Notes under the pieces: model-generated
Databases searched by the model: none
What the model was told of the DNA's origin: nothing
What the model saw: the letters and a program-made list of their open reading frames with translations, nothing else
Assembly (NCBI RefSeq): GCF_029223485.1
Contig: NZ_JARHTP010000008.1
Coordinates: forward strand, 310,001 to 374,000
DNA from: Streptomyces coacervatus
Lineage (GTDB): Bacteria; Actinomycetota; Actinomycetes; Streptomycetales; Streptomycetaceae
Reading direction: 5' to 3'
DNA: 64,000 nucleotides
In this document: positions 9,287 through 17,975 of the stretch, piece after piece
How positions within the stretch are numbered: the first letter of the stretch is position 1
How the letters are laid out: each line of letters opens with the position of its first letter
Made by a program: the position numbers and the translations under genes

Positions 9287-9580
9287 CTAGACCGTGGAAT
9301 GCAGCCGCAAGGTTTTGACCCCGCCGCCGGTCAGCAATTCGACGATCCGCTCCCCCGCCGGTTTGCGGACCGAGATGCCGCAGTCGGGGCAGGTGAAAGC
9401 GTAGAAAGTGGTGCGGCTGGTGGCGCCGATCACGAGGCGCAGGGCGCCGGCGGCGAGCTCGAAGCTGCCGCGGCAGTCCGGGCAGCCCGCCCTGAACGTC
9501 ACCGGGGACACGCTTCTCATCCCGGCGAAGGCGGCCGCCACGGACATGCCCCCCGCACCAGACACCGACGACTCGCTCAA
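9287..9580 (-). CDS. Zinc-ribbon protein of unknown function
   Basis: Protein of 97 residues with two CxxC pairs, CPDCRGSF at about residues 33-40 and CPDCGISV at about 64-71. These make a zinc ribbon in which the strands between the pairs are hydrophobic (LRLVIGATSRTTFYAFT). No catalytic motif is visible. The start is TTG 9580, with a GGAG site 8 bases upstream. It lies 78 bases downstream of pafC on the same strand and may share its transcript. The function is not known; a nucleic-acid-binding or regulatory role is only a guess. Confidence 0.7.
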   Translation of the reverse strand: MSESSVSGAGGMSVAAAFAGMRSVSPVTFRAGCPDCRGSFELAAGALRLVIGATSRTTFYAFTCPDCGISVRKPAGERIVELLTGGGVKTLRLHSTV

Positions 9581-9658
9581 AGCCCCTGCTCCTCTTCCTA
9601 GGTGGTTCGCCTCCGGGTCGCCTCCCGACGCCCCTCCAGCTCACTCCCGCCTGCCGTA

Positions 9659-10672
9659 CTACCCGTCGTGAACCGCAGGCCCTCCGTGCGGCCCCTGCGC
9701 CTCGACCCCGTCGTACGCCGCCAGCGCCTCACGCGCCGCACGGCGGGCGCTGTCGGCCAGCTCGGGCGGCGAGACGATCCGGCCGTCCCGCCCGAGCCGC
9801 AGCGCCAGCCGTCGCAGGGACGCCGGATCCGGGGTCCGCAGGGTGATACGGAGCCCCCCGTCCGGAAGCTCATCCGCGCTGTCGTGCGGGTAGTACTCGG
9901 CGACCCAGCGGCCCCCCGGGCCGACCTCGACGACGACCTCCGGGTCCTCTGCGGCGGGCTGCACCAGCGCCTCCGACAGATCCCTGAGCTCGATCTCGGG
10001 CGGCGCGGAGGGCTCGTCCAGGATCCTGATCTCGGCGACCCGGTCGAGCCGGAAGGTACGGCGCGCCTCGGAGCGACGGCACCACGCCTCCACATACGTA
10101 TGCCCGACGCTGACCAGCCGGATGGGGTCGATCTCACGCTCGGTGAGCTCGTCGCGCGCGGGCGAGTAGTAGCGGATCCACAGCCGGCGCCGCTCCGAGA
10201 TCGCGCGGTCCACGTCGGCGAAGACGCCGCCCTCGGACTCGAAGGTCACCGACAGCCGGGAGCTGGCGCCCGCCGCCTCGCCGGCCGCGGCCTCCAGCTT
10301 GGCGTTGGCCCGCAGCAGCGCCTGCCGGTCACTCTCCCGCAGCCCGGGCAGGGTGGACACCGCGCGGGCGGCCACCAGCAGCGCCGTCGCCTCGTCGGCG
10401 GCGATCCGCAGCGGCTCCGCCACGTCGTCGGGGTTGTGCCACCAGATGCGCTCGCCGTCGGTGTCGATGTCGAGCAGATCGCCGCCGCGGAAGCTGGTGC
10501 CGCACATCGGCAGCACATCGAGGTCGGAGACCAGCTCGTCCTCAGTGATGCCGAAGGCGCGCGCGACATCCTCGACCCGGGCTCCGGGGCGCTCCTTCAG
10601 ATACGTCACCAGGGAGAGCATCCGCCGGGTCTGGTCGATGGCGTTCACGGGCCTGACCGGTTTGCCTGCCAC
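9659..10672 (-). CDS. pafC: WYL-domain transcription factor PafC
   Basis: One half of PafBC, the WYL-domain activator of the LexA/RecA-independent DNA-damage response in actinobacteria. The protein has 337 residues: an N-terminal helix-turn-helix (DQTRRMLSLVTYLKERPG...VEDVARAFGI), a central WYL domain (LWIRYYSP...EREIDPIRLV...TYVEAWCRRSEARRTFRLDRV) and a C-terminal WCX region. GTG 10672 has a GGAG-type site and lies 19 bases after the pafB stop. The pair is linked to the Pup ligase gene pafA, as in mycobacteria, with two FKBP genes between them. Confidence 0.9.
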   Translation of the reverse strand: MAGKPVRPVNAIDQTRRMLSLVTYLKERPGARVEDVARAFGITEDELVSDLDVLPMCGTSFRGGDLLDIDTDGERIWWHNPDDVAEPLRIAADEATALLVAARAVSTLPGLRESDRQALLRANAKLEAAAGEAAGASSRLSVTFESEGGVFADVDRAISERRRLWIRYYSPARDELTEREIDPIRLVSVGHTYVEAWCRRSEARRTFRLDRVAEIRILDEPSAPPEIELRDLSEALVQPAAEDPEVVVEVGPGGRWVAEYYPHDSADELPDGGLRITLRTPDPASLRRLALRLGRDGRIVSPPELADSARRAAREALAAYDGVEAQGPHGGPAVHDG

Positions 10673-10691
10673 TTGCTTGCTCCGCTCCCCC

Positions 10692-11645
10692 TCAGCCCTT
10701 GGCCACGGCACGCAGCCGGTCCACCACGTCCGCACGCAGCTCGGCCGGCTCCAGCACCACCACGTCCGGCCCGAACTCCACCAGCCAGGCATCCAGCCCG
10801 TGCCCGTACGGAATCTCCAACTCGTCCCAGCCGTCGCCGAGTTCCCGCACCGCGGTGGCCTTCGCCCGAAGGGGGTACCCCGACCCGGAGCGCAGCCGGA
10901 TCAGCGCGGAGCGGTCGGCGGACTCCCCCGCCCAGCTCGCCACGGTCTCCCGGACGGTGACGACATCCGGCACCTCGGCGGTGAACTGCCCGCTGCGGCT
11001 GCGCACCTTGCCGGTGATCCGCGACAGCCGGAAAACCCGCTCCGCACCCCGGTCACGGTCCCAGCCGGCCAGATACCAGTGGCCGCGCCAGCACTCCAAC
11101 GCCCACGGCTCGACATGCCGGGGCTCGGGGTGGGCGGCGGTGGCCTTGCGGTAGTCGAAGACGACCGGGCGGCGGTCGCGGCACGCCAGCATCAGCGGCT
11201 CGAACGCGACCTCGTGCACGGGGATACGGGGCTCCAGGGCGCCATGGGCCTCGTACGGGTCGACGTCCTCGGGCATCCCGGCCGCGCGCAGCTTCTGCAG
11301 GGCGCCGCTGGCCGCGCCCGCGAGCCTGGCCTGCTGCCACACCTTGGCGGCGAGACCGAGCGCGGCGGCCTCCTCGGCGTCGAGCGTGACGGGCGGCAGA
11401 CGGTTGCTGTCACGGCGGGCCAGATAGCCCATCTCGCCGTCGAGGTTCTCCACGGTCTCGATGACCAGGCCGAGTTCGCGCAGATCGTCCTTGTCCCGCT
11501 CGAACATCCGGCTGAAGGAGTCGTCACTGCCCGCTTCGAGGTAGGCCTCGATGGACTCACGCAGCTCGCGCTTGCTGAGCGGCCGCCGCGTCCCGAGCAG
11601 ACACAGCGCCAGGTTCATCAGCCGCTCGGCCTTGGCAATGGCCAT
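10692..11645 (-). CDS. pafB: WYL-domain transcription factor PafB
   Basis: The partner half of PafBC, 317 residues. The N-terminal helix-turn-helix (AKAERLMNLALCLLGTRRPLSKRELRE) is followed by a WYL domain (PVVFDYRKA...RHVEPWALECWRGHWYLAGWDRDRGAERVFRLSRI) and a C-terminal WCX domain. It has the same architecture as pafC, and the two genes look like an ancient tandem duplication. ATG 11645 gives the conserved MAIAKAERLM N-terminus; codons further upstream lack a coding look. PafBC is thought to sense DNA damage through its WYL domain. Confidence 0.9.
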   Translation of the reverse strand: MAIAKAERLMNLALCLLGTRRPLSKRELRESIEAYLEAGSDDSFSRMFERDKDDLRELGLVIETVENLDGEMGYLARRDSNRLPPVTLDAEEAAALGLAAKVWQQARLAGAASGALQKLRAAGMPEDVDPYEAHGALEPRIPVHEVAFEPLMLACRDRRPVVFDYRKATAAHPEPRHVEPWALECWRGHWYLAGWDRDRGAERVFRLSRITGKVRSRSGQFTAEVPDVVTVRETVASWAGESADRSALIRLRSGSGYPLRAKATAVRELGDGWDELEIPYGHGLDAWLVEFGPDVVVLEPAELRADVVDRLRAVAKG

Positions 11646-11718
11646 CGACGCCCTTCGCCTCCCTATGGTGCTTGACGACGTCGACCGTACCGCCCCCAGG
11701 TGGCGCGGCAAAAGCCGA

Positions 11719-11746
11719 GGGCCCATGCCCGGACAGGCATGGGCCC
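11719..11746 (-). terminator. Terminator after the 123-residue FKBP gene
   Basis: A perfect 11-bp stem (GGGCCCATGCC and complement) with a 6-base loop, 30 bases after the FKBP stop and before pafB. It suggests pafBC has its own promoter. Confidence 0.75.
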
Positions 11747-11776
11747 CAGGTGATCGGGTCCGGTCGCAACCGACGA

Positions 11777-12148
11777 TCAGACGGCGACCAGGTCGACCAC
11801 GAAGATCAGGGTCTCGCCCGGCTTGATCGCCGGGGTCGGGCTCTGGTTGCCGTAGGCGAGGTGGGCGGGGATGGTCAGCTGGCGGCGGCCGCCGACCTTC
11901 ATGCCCTGCACGCCCTGGTCCCAGCCCTTGATGACCCGGCCGCCACCGAGCGGGAAGCGGAACGGGGTCCCGCGGTTCCAGCTGGCGTCGAACTCCTCGC
12001 CGGTGCTGAAGGACACGCCCACGTAGTGGACGGTGACGGTCTGGCCCGCCTGCGCAACAGCGCCGTCGCCCTCCCAGATGTCCTTGATCTCGAGGTCCTT
12101 CGGGGCTTCGCCCTCGGGGAAGTCGATCTCGGGCTTCTCGATGCTCAC
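11777..12148 (-). CDS. FKBP-type peptidyl-prolyl isomerase, cytoplasmic
   Basis: Single-domain FKBP of 123 residues with no signal peptide. The whole fold is visible: VTVHYVG, EEFDASWNRGTPFRF, GGGRVIKGWDQGVQGMKVGG, RRQLTIPAHLAYG and TLIFVVDLVAV, which carry the aromatic residues that line the prolyl-isomerase pocket. GTG 12148 has an AGGAG site at the right distance. It follows the two-domain FKBP lipoprotein gene by 60 bases, so the two are probably co-transcribed. Confidence 0.9.
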   Translation of the reverse strand: MSIEKPEIDFPEGEAPKDLEIKDIWEGDGAVAQAGQTVTVHYVGVSFSTGEEFDASWNRGTPFRFPLGGGRVIKGWDQGVQGMKVGGRRQLTIPAHLAYGNQSPTPAIKPGETLIFVVDLVAV

Positions 12149-12208
12149 GTCTCTAGCTCCTGCTTGTCTGCGGAAAGGCAACATTCACAGTCTTACATCA
12201 CCGGCCAG

Positions 12209-13210
12209 TTACATCTTGGCCAGGATGTCGACCGAGAAGACCAGCACGGAGTCCTTCTTGATGCCGCTGCCGGCCGGCGGCTTGTCGCCGTAGCCCAGCT
12301 TCGGCGGGATGACGATGAGGACCCGGCTGCCGACCTTCTTGCCGGTCAGACCCTGCGCCCAGCCCTTGACGACCTGCTGCAGCCCGAACGACGTCAGCGC
12401 CTGACGGCTGTATGTCGAGTCGAACTCCTTGCCGGAGTCCCAGAACACGCCCTTGTACTGCACGAGCACGCTGTCCTGCGCGCCGACCACGGCGCCGTCG
12501 CCCTCGATGATGTACGTCGCCACCAGCTTGGTCGGCGCGGTCTTCTTGGGGATGTCGATGGAAGGCGCCGCACCGTCGGTGTTGGTGCCGACCTTGGGCA
12601 GCGCGGCGTCCTTCTGCGCCACGTCCGTGCCCTTGGCGGAGCTCTTCGCGTTGAACGTCGCCTGCACATCCACCACGAACACCAGCGTGTCGGTGCCCTT
12701 GATGCCCGCCTGCGAATTGCCCGACGTGCCGTACCCCCAAGTGGGCGGGACGGCCATCTGCACGCGGCTGCCGGTCTTCTTGCCCGTCAGGCCGTACCGC
12801 CACCCGTCGATGATGCTGCCCTGGGCGAGCTGGATGATCAGAGGCGTCTTGCGGTCGTAGGAGTTGTCGAAGACCTTCGCCGAGTTCCAGATCTGGCCGA
12901 GGTAGTGGGCCTGGACATAGTCGTTCTCCGCGACCGTCTTGCCTGCGCCCGCGATGAGCGTCTTGACCGCGAGGTTCTTCGACGGATCGCCGGTGCCCTT
13001 GGCGACGGTCGGCTTCTCACCGAACTTCGTGCCCGCCGTGATCGCCGGCAGCGGCCCCTCGACGATCTTCGGCGGCGGCGCGGCGGACGTGGCCGATGCG
13101 GAGGGCGACGGACTCGCTTCGGCCTTGCTCGAGTCGGACTTGTCCTTGCCGCATGCGGCAAGCGTGACCAGTCCTGCGGGTACGGCGGTGAGAAGTGAGC
13201 GTCGGCGCAC
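12209..13210 (-). CDS. FKBP-type peptidyl-prolyl isomerase, two-domain lipoprotein
   Basis: Exported prolyl isomerase of 333 residues. An N-terminal MRRRSLLTAVPAG signal ends in the lipobox LAAC (Cys about residue 20), followed by a Ser/Ala/Pro-rich tether. Two FKBP repeats come next: the first around YVQAHYLGQIW to TLVFVVDVQATF (about 98-205), the second around VLVQYKGVFWDSGKEFDS to VLVFSVDILAKM at the C-terminus. It probably assists folding on the outer face of the membrane. The start is GTG 13210. It lies between pafA and the cytoplasmic FKBP gene. Confidence 0.9.
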   Translation of the reverse strand: MRRRSLLTAVPAGLVTLAACGKDKSDSSKAEASPSPSASATSAAPPPKIVEGPLPAITAGTKFGEKPTVAKGTGDPSKNLAVKTLIAGAGKTVAENDYVQAHYLGQIWNSAKVFDNSYDRKTPLIIQLAQGSIIDGWRYGLTGKKTGSRVQMAVPPTWGYGTSGNSQAGIKGTDTLVFVVDVQATFNAKSSAKGTDVAQKDAALPKVGTNTDGAAPSIDIPKKTAPTKLVATYIIEGDGAVVGAQDSVLVQYKGVFWDSGKEFDSTYSRQALTSFGLQQVVKGWAQGLTGKKVGSRVLIVIPPKLGYGDKPPAGSGIKKDSVLVFSVDILAKM

Positions 13211-13272
13211 GGTAAAAGCCTCGTATCGGTCGATCTTGTGGATGGCGTGCGCGCAACTCTACGGCGTGAGAA

Positions 13273-13301
13273 GGGCGCCGTACGGGAAACGTACGGCGCC
13301 C
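13273..13301 (-). terminator. Terminator after pafA
   Basis: An 11-bp perfect stem (GGGCGCCGTAC and complement) around a 7-base loop, 45 bases beyond the pafA stop. Confidence 0.8.
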
Positions 13302-13345
13302 GTGTTGCGTTCCGGCCTTTCACCGGAACGCGTAGTTCACATTGC

Positions 13346-14707
13346 TCACATTCCTGCGATCAGCTTCTCCACCCGGTCGTCCACGGAACGGAACGGGTCC
13401 TTGCACAACACCGTGCGCTGCGCCTGGTCGTTGAGCTTCAGGTGGACCCAGTCGACGGTGAAGTCCCGGCGCTGTTCCTGGGCCCTGCGGATGAAGTCAC
13501 CGCGCAGCCGGGCCCGAGTGGTCTGCGGGGGAACGGACTTGCCCTCGAAGATCTTCAAGTCGTTGCAGATCCGCGCTGCTTGACCCTTCCGCTCCAGAAG
13601 GTAGTACAGACCACGACGGCGGTGAATGTCGTGATAAGCGAGGTCTATCTGCGCGACCCTCGGATGCGACATCGTCATGTTGTGCTTGGCCCGGTACCGC
13701 TCGATGAGCTTGTACTTCATCACCCAGTCGATCTCGGTACCGATCCGGTCGAGGTCCTCGGCCTCGATCGAGTCCAGCGTGCGGCCCCACAGCTCCAGGA
13801 CCTGCTCGACGATGCCGGTGCGGATGCCGCGGCGCTCACAGAAGTCCACGGCCTTCTCGAAGTACTCGCGCTGCACCTCAAGGGCGGAGGCCTCGCGGCC
13901 GCTGGCCAGGCGCACCTTGCGCCGGCCCGTGATGTCGTGGCTGACCTCGCGGATCGCCCGGATCGGGTTCTCCAGGGTCAGGTCGCGCATCACCGTGCCC
14001 GCCTCGATCATGCGCAGCACCAGATCGGTCGCTCCGACCTTGAGCAGCATGGTCGTCTCGGACATGTTGGAGTCGCCCACGATGACATGCAGACGGCGGT
14101 AGCGCTCGGCGTCCGCATGCGGTTCGTCGCGGGTGTTGATGATGGGCCTCGATCGGGTCGTCGCCGAGGAGACGCCCTCCCAGATGTGCTCGGCCCGCTG
14201 GCTGACGCAGTACACCGCGCCCCGCGGGGTCTGCAGCACCTTGCCGGCGCCGCACAGAAGCTGCCTCGTGACGAGGAACGGAATGAGGATGTCCGCGAGC
14301 CGGGAGAACTCCCCGTGGCGTGCGACGAGATAGTTCTCGTGACAGCCGTAGGAGTTGCCCGCCGAGTCGGTGTTGTTCTTGAAGAGGTAGACGTCGCCCG
14401 CGATTCCCTCCTCGTGCAGGCGTCGTTCGGCGTCCACCAGGAGTCCTTCGAGAATGCGCTCGCCGGCCTTGTCGTGGGTGACCAGCTCGGTCACGTTGTC
14501 ACATTCGGGTGTCGCGTATTCCGGATGTGAGCCCACGTCGAGATAGAGGCGTGCGCCGTTTCGCAGAAAGACATTGCTGCTGCGGCCCCATGACACGACA
14601 CGGCGGAAGAGGTACCGCGCCACCTCGTCGGGAGACAGCCGACGCTGTCCCCTGAACGTACACGTGACGCCGTACTCGTTCTCCAGCCCGAAAATGCGGC
14701 GGTCCAT
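13346..14707 (-). CDS. pafA: Pup--protein ligase PafA
   Basis: Glutamine-synthetase-like ligase of 453 residues that joins the C-terminal glutamate of Pup to lysines of target proteins. It has the family N-terminus MDRRIFGLENEYGV, with the nucleotide and metal-binding acidic residues, and the LDVGSHPEYATPE and NTRDEPHADAERYRRLHVI stretches. The end (VHLKLNDQAQRTVLCKDPF) matches PafA rather than Dop, and the Dop-specific loop is absent. The start lies only 9 bases after the stop of the MFS transporter gene, so part of pafA transcription may come from that gene's promoter. Confidence 0.96.
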   Translation of the reverse strand: MDRRIFGLENEYGVTCTFRGQRRLSPDEVARYLFRRVVSWGRSSNVFLRNGARLYLDVGSHPEYATPECDNVTELVTHDKAGERILEGLLVDAERRLHEEGIAGDVYLFKNNTDSAGNSYGCHENYLVARHGEFSRLADILIPFLVTRQLLCGAGKVLQTPRGAVYCVSQRAEHIWEGVSSATTRSRPIINTRDEPHADAERYRRLHVIVGDSNMSETTMLLKVGATDLVLRMIEAGTVMRDLTLENPIRAIREVSHDITGRRKVRLASGREASALEVQREYFEKAVDFCERRGIRTGIVEQVLELWGRTLDSIEAEDLDRIGTEIDWVMKYKLIERYRAKHNMTMSHPRVAQIDLAYHDIHRRRGLYYLLERKGQAARICNDLKIFEGKSVPPQTTRARLRGDFIRRAQEQRRDFTVDWVHLKLNDQAQRTVLCKDPFRSVDDRVEKLIAGM

Positions 14708-14716
14708 GACTGAACA

Positions 14717-15976
14717 TTACGCCCGATCCCCTGAGCTGAAACGGGGTTCGACGGCACGGTTTGGATCATTTTCCGATGAAGCCGCAACCACCGCGCCCCC
14801 TGCGGGAGCTGCAAGGACCCGCCCGGTGGCCAGCAAAACCAGCAGCGACAAGGCCCCTGCGGCACCCGGCACGGCGAAGCCCCACACCGCCCCGCCCCAC
14901 TCGACGACCGGGCCCGCCAGCCCCGTTCCCACCGAGGAACCCACCGTGAACGTCGTCACAATCCAGGAGAACGCCTCGGTGACCGTCCCGCGCGGCGCAT
15001 GCCGGTCGACAAGGACGAACGCACAGGCGAGACACGGCGCGAGAAAGAGCCCTGCGACGGCCGCGAGCACCGTCATGGCCACCGGGCCCGGCGTCAGCAT
15101 CAGCGGCACGTAACACACCGCCAGAAGCGCTACGAGCACCCGCAGTCGCCGCTCCGGCGCACCGCTCCACTGCCGCGCACCGTACGCCGTACCGCCCACG
15201 AGCGCCCCGAGACCGATCGCCGCCATCAGCCAGCCGTACACCGCGTCCCCGCCATGGCCATCGGCATACGCCACCGCCGCTACCGCAATGGAACCGAGCG
15301 CGATCCCCACCGCCAGGAACGCACCGAGCAGGACCAGCAGTCCGGGCGAACGCAGCGCACCCAGCCAGTGCGCCTCGCGCGGCGCCGAACGCCACGCGCG
15401 CGAAGGCGCCGACACGACCACCGAGAGAGCACCCAGCACACCGACGACATTGACGAGCACGAGCGCCGCCTGCGCCGACCACAGCGACACGCACAGCGTC
15501 ACCAGCAACGGGCCGACGGTGAACATGACTTCCTGGGCGACGGCATCCATCGCATACGCCGTCTGCACCTGGCCCTCGCTGCGCAGCACCGAGGACCACA
15601 GCGCCCGCAGACCGCCCTCCAGGGGCGGCGTGAACAGCCCGGAGAGCGCCACGCACGCGTACGCGAGCACCAGCGGACCGGTGCCTACGAAGGCGAACGC
15701 GGACATGGCGAGCGCGGAGCCGAGGGCGGCGGGCAACTGGACACGCGGCTGCCCGTACAGATCCACGAGCCGCCCCAGCAGCGGCTGCCCCACGGCATTG
15801 GCGACCCCGTACACCGCGGCAAGCCCGCCCGCCAGGCTGTAGGTGCCGCCCTCCGCCCGCACGAACAGCACGATGGCGATCGCAGCGACGGCACACGGCA
15901 GCCGGCCCACGAGCGTGCCGGCGAGCAGACGCGCAGCATGCCTGGTCCTGAGGATCTCCGCATATCCCGCAGCCAT
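14717..15976 (-). CDS. Major facilitator superfamily transporter
   Basis: Membrane transporter of 419 residues with about 12 hydrophobic helices, and a basic loop after the first helices (GRLVDLYGQPRVQLP) typical of MFS motif A. The substrate cannot be read from sequence. It is divergent from a LacI-family gene, with which it shares a short intergenic region containing a palindromic operator, so it is probably under that repressor's control. Its stop is 9 bases before pafA. Confidence 0.8.
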   Translation of the reverse strand: MAAGYAEILRTRHAARLLAGTLVGRLPCAVAAIAIVLFVRAEGGTYSLAGGLAAVYGVANAVGQPLLGRLVDLYGQPRVQLPAALGSALAMSAFAFVGTGPLVLAYACVALSGLFTPPLEGGLRALWSSVLRSEGQVQTAYAMDAVAQEVMFTVGPLLVTLCVSLWSAQAALVLVNVVGVLGALSVVVSAPSRAWRSAPREAHWLGALRSPGLLVLLGAFLAVGIALGSIAVAAVAYADGHGGDAVYGWLMAAIGLGALVGGTAYGARQWSGAPERRLRVLVALLAVCYVPLMLTPGPVAMTVLAAVAGLFLAPCLACAFVLVDRHAPRGTVTEAFSWIVTTFTVGSSVGTGLAGPVVEWGGAVWGFAVPGAAGALSLLVLLATGRVLAAPAGGAVVAASSENDPNRAVEPRFSSGDRA

Positions 15977-16010
15977 GTCCGCTTCCCCTCACCCGCACCC
16001 GCGGAGGTTT

Positions 16011-16037
16011 TACGTATAACTTCCTCTCTCATACGTA
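16011..16037. promoter_or_regulatory. Palindromic operator between MFS and LacI genes
   Basis: TACGTAT and ATACGTA form a 7-bp inverted repeat with a 13-base spacer, in an AT-rich patch between the two divergent starts. It is a good candidate site for the adjacent LacI-type repressor. Its position argues that the LacI protein starts at 16082 rather than at the ATG at 16040. Confidence 0.5.
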
Positions 16038-16081
16038 CCATGTGCGCTGTTCACGAGTCCAGACGAAGGAGCAGGCCCACG

Positions 16082-17098
16082 GTGGCACCAGGCAGCACCC
16101 GCCCCACCAGCCGTGACGTCGCCCAGGCCGCCGGCGTCTCCCAGGCCGCGGTCTCCCTGGTACTCGGCGACAAATGGCGCGGCCGCGTCTCCGAAGCAAC
16201 CGCCGAACGCGTACGAGAAGCCGCCCGCGACCTCGGCTACCGGCCCAACCTCGCCGCCCGCAACCTACGCCTCGGCCGCACCCGGACGGTCCTTCTCGTC
16301 GTCCCCGCCCTCACCACGGAGTTCTTCGCCGGCGTCTACACCGGCGCGGCCCGCGTCGCCGCCGACCACGGCTTCGGCGTCGTCCTCTACCCCTCCCCCG
16401 AAGGCATCGGCCCCGCCCGCGACCCCTTCGCCTCCGCCCAGGCCGCCCTGGACGGCGTCATCGCCTCCTCCATGGCCGCCGACGCCCTCACCGCCATCCG
16501 CGGCGACCAACTCCCCCTGGTCATGCTCGACAGCGACCCCGAAGGCAGCCTCGGCGCGGCGACCGTGAACCTGGACATCGCAGACGGCATCCGCCAGGTC
16601 ACCGAGCACCTGCTCGGCCTCGGCCACCGACACTTCCTGCACCTGGCGGCGGACGTCGCCTCCTGGACCTTCGAGGTGCGCGCGCACGAACTGGCCACCC
16701 GGATCGGCGCGATCCCGGGCACATCGGTACGGACGACCCGGGCACCGATCTCCATTGAAGGCGCGCTGGCCGCCGCCGAGGCAGCCTTGTCCGCACCCGG
16801 CCCCCGGCCCACAGCCCTGGTGTGCGACGACGACAAACTGGCCGCCGGCGCCTACAAAGCAGCCCGGCGCCTGGGCCTGCGCATCCCCGACGACATCTCC
16901 GTCACCGGCCTCGACGACCTCGCCCTCGCCACCGCCCTCGACCCCGAACTGACCACCGTACGCCTCGACGCCGAACTCTTCGGCGAACACGGCATGCGAG
17001 CCCTGCTGGCCGTGCTGGAGGGCCGCACCCCGGAGCCGGGCGACATCCCCGTCGAGCTCGTCGTACGCGGCTCGACAGCGCCGCCCAGCTCCTCCTGA
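16082..17098 (+). CDS. LacI-family transcriptional regulator
   Basis: Protein of 338 residues with the N-terminal LacI helix-turn-helix (TSRDVAQAAGVSQAAVSLVLGD, then the hinge region YRPNLAARNLR) and a periplasmic-binding-protein-like effector domain (TRTVLLVVPAL...SVTGLDDLALATALDPELTTVRLD). GTG 16082 has an AGGAG site 10 bases upstream. The in-frame ATG at 16040 lies just 3 bases after a palindromic operator and has no ribosome-binding site. It is divergent to an MFS transporter, and probably represses that gene in the absence of an unknown sugar-like ligand. Confidence 0.85.
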   Translation: MAPGSTRPTSRDVAQAAGVSQAAVSLVLGDKWRGRVSEATAERVREAARDLGYRPNLAARNLRLGRTRTVLLVVPALTTEFFAGVYTGAARVAADHGFGVVLYPSPEGIGPARDPFASAQAALDGVIASSMAADALTAIRGDQLPLVMLDSDPEGSLGAATVNLDIADGIRQVTEHLLGLGHRHFLHLAADVASWTFEVRAHELATRIGAIPGTSVRTTRAPISIEGALAAAEAALSAPGPRPTALVCDDDKLAAGAYKAARRLGLRIPDDISVTGLDDLALATALDPELTTVRLDAELFGEHGMRALLAVLEGRTPEPGDIPVELVVRGSTAPPSSS

Positions 17099-17104
17099 AC
17101 GCCC

Positions 17105-17138
17105 TGTGCCCCGACCACATCGACGCGGCCGGGGCACA
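17105..17138. terminator. Bidirectional terminator between lacI-type gene and prcA
   Basis: A 9-bp stem TGTGCCCCG/CGGGGCACA with a 16-base loop, between convergent genes that end at 17098 and 17161. Confidence 0.65.
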
Positions 17139-17160
17139 CACAGGAGCGGGGTGAGGCGGA

Positions 17161-17913
17161 CTACTCCTCGTCCGAGCCCTCCTCCGAGCTGCTCTCGGCC
17201 TCCGTGGCCGCACCATCGGCCTCCAGGAGCCGGGAAAGCTGACGGCCCACAATGCGCTTGAACTTACGCGCCTGCGGACGCGTACGGTCCAGCACCGCGA
17301 CCTCCAGACGCTCAGCGGGAATCTCCCGCTGCGTGCCATTCGTGTCACGGGACAGCGCCTGAACAGCCAGCTTCAGCCCCTCGGCGAGCGACATGCCCTC
17401 ACGGTGCTGCTGATCCAGATAGGTACTGATCTGCTCGGAATTCCCACCGACCGCGACAGAACCATGCTCGTCCACGATCGACCCGTCATGCGGCAACCGG
17501 TAGATCTGGTCACCCTCGGGCGTCTCACCGACCTCGGCAACGACCAGCTCCACCTCGTACGGCTTCTCCGCCGCACTCGAGAAGATCGTGCCCAACGTCT
17601 GGGCATAGACGTTGGCGAGACCACGAGCAGTCACATCGTCACGGTCGTAGGTGTAACCACGCAGATCGGCATACCGCACACCACCGATCCGCAGATTCTC
17701 GTACTCGTTGTACTTCCCGGCGGCCGCAAAGCCGATCCGGTCATAGATCTCGCTGAACTTGTGCAGCGCACGGGACGGGTTCTCGCCGACGAAGACGATG
17801 CCGTCGGCATACTGCAGCACGACCAGGCTGCGGCCACGGGCGATGCCCTTGCGGGCGTACTCCGCCCGGTCGGCCATGGCCTGCTGGGGTGAGACATAGA
17901 ACGGCGTCGACAC
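17161..17913 (-). CDS. prcA: 20S proteasome alpha subunit
   Basis: Structural alpha ring subunit of the 20S core, 250 residues. It has the alpha-type N-terminal gate and helix H0 region (STPFYVSPQQAMADRAEYARKGIARGRS) and the Ntn-hydrolase fold without a catalytic N-terminal Thr. The C-terminus is an acidic Ser/Glu tail. GTG 17913 has an AAAGGGA site. It lies 62 bases downstream of prcB and is the last gene of the pup-endonuclease-prcB-prcA operon. Confidence 0.97.
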   Translation of the reverse strand: MSTPFYVSPQQAMADRAEYARKGIARGRSLVVLQYADGIVFVGENPSRALHKFSEIYDRIGFAAAGKYNEYENLRIGGVRYADLRGYTYDRDDVTARGLANVYAQTLGTIFSSAAEKPYEVELVVAEVGETPEGDQIYRLPHDGSIVDEHGSVAVGGNSEQISTYLDQQHREGMSLAEGLKLAVQALSRDTNGTQREIPAERLEVAVLDRTRPQARKFKRIVGRQLSRLLEADGAATEAESSSEEGSDEE

Positions 17914-17975
17914 CGGTTATCCGTCCCTTTCTGTCGAAGTCACGCGATCACCTTGAGTAAGAGCCGGTCGCCCGA

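Noticed and set aside
16040..16081. Earlier ATG start for the LacI-family gene
   Set aside because: It lies 3 bases after the operator palindrome and lacks a ribosome-binding site, whereas GTG 16082 has AGGAG.
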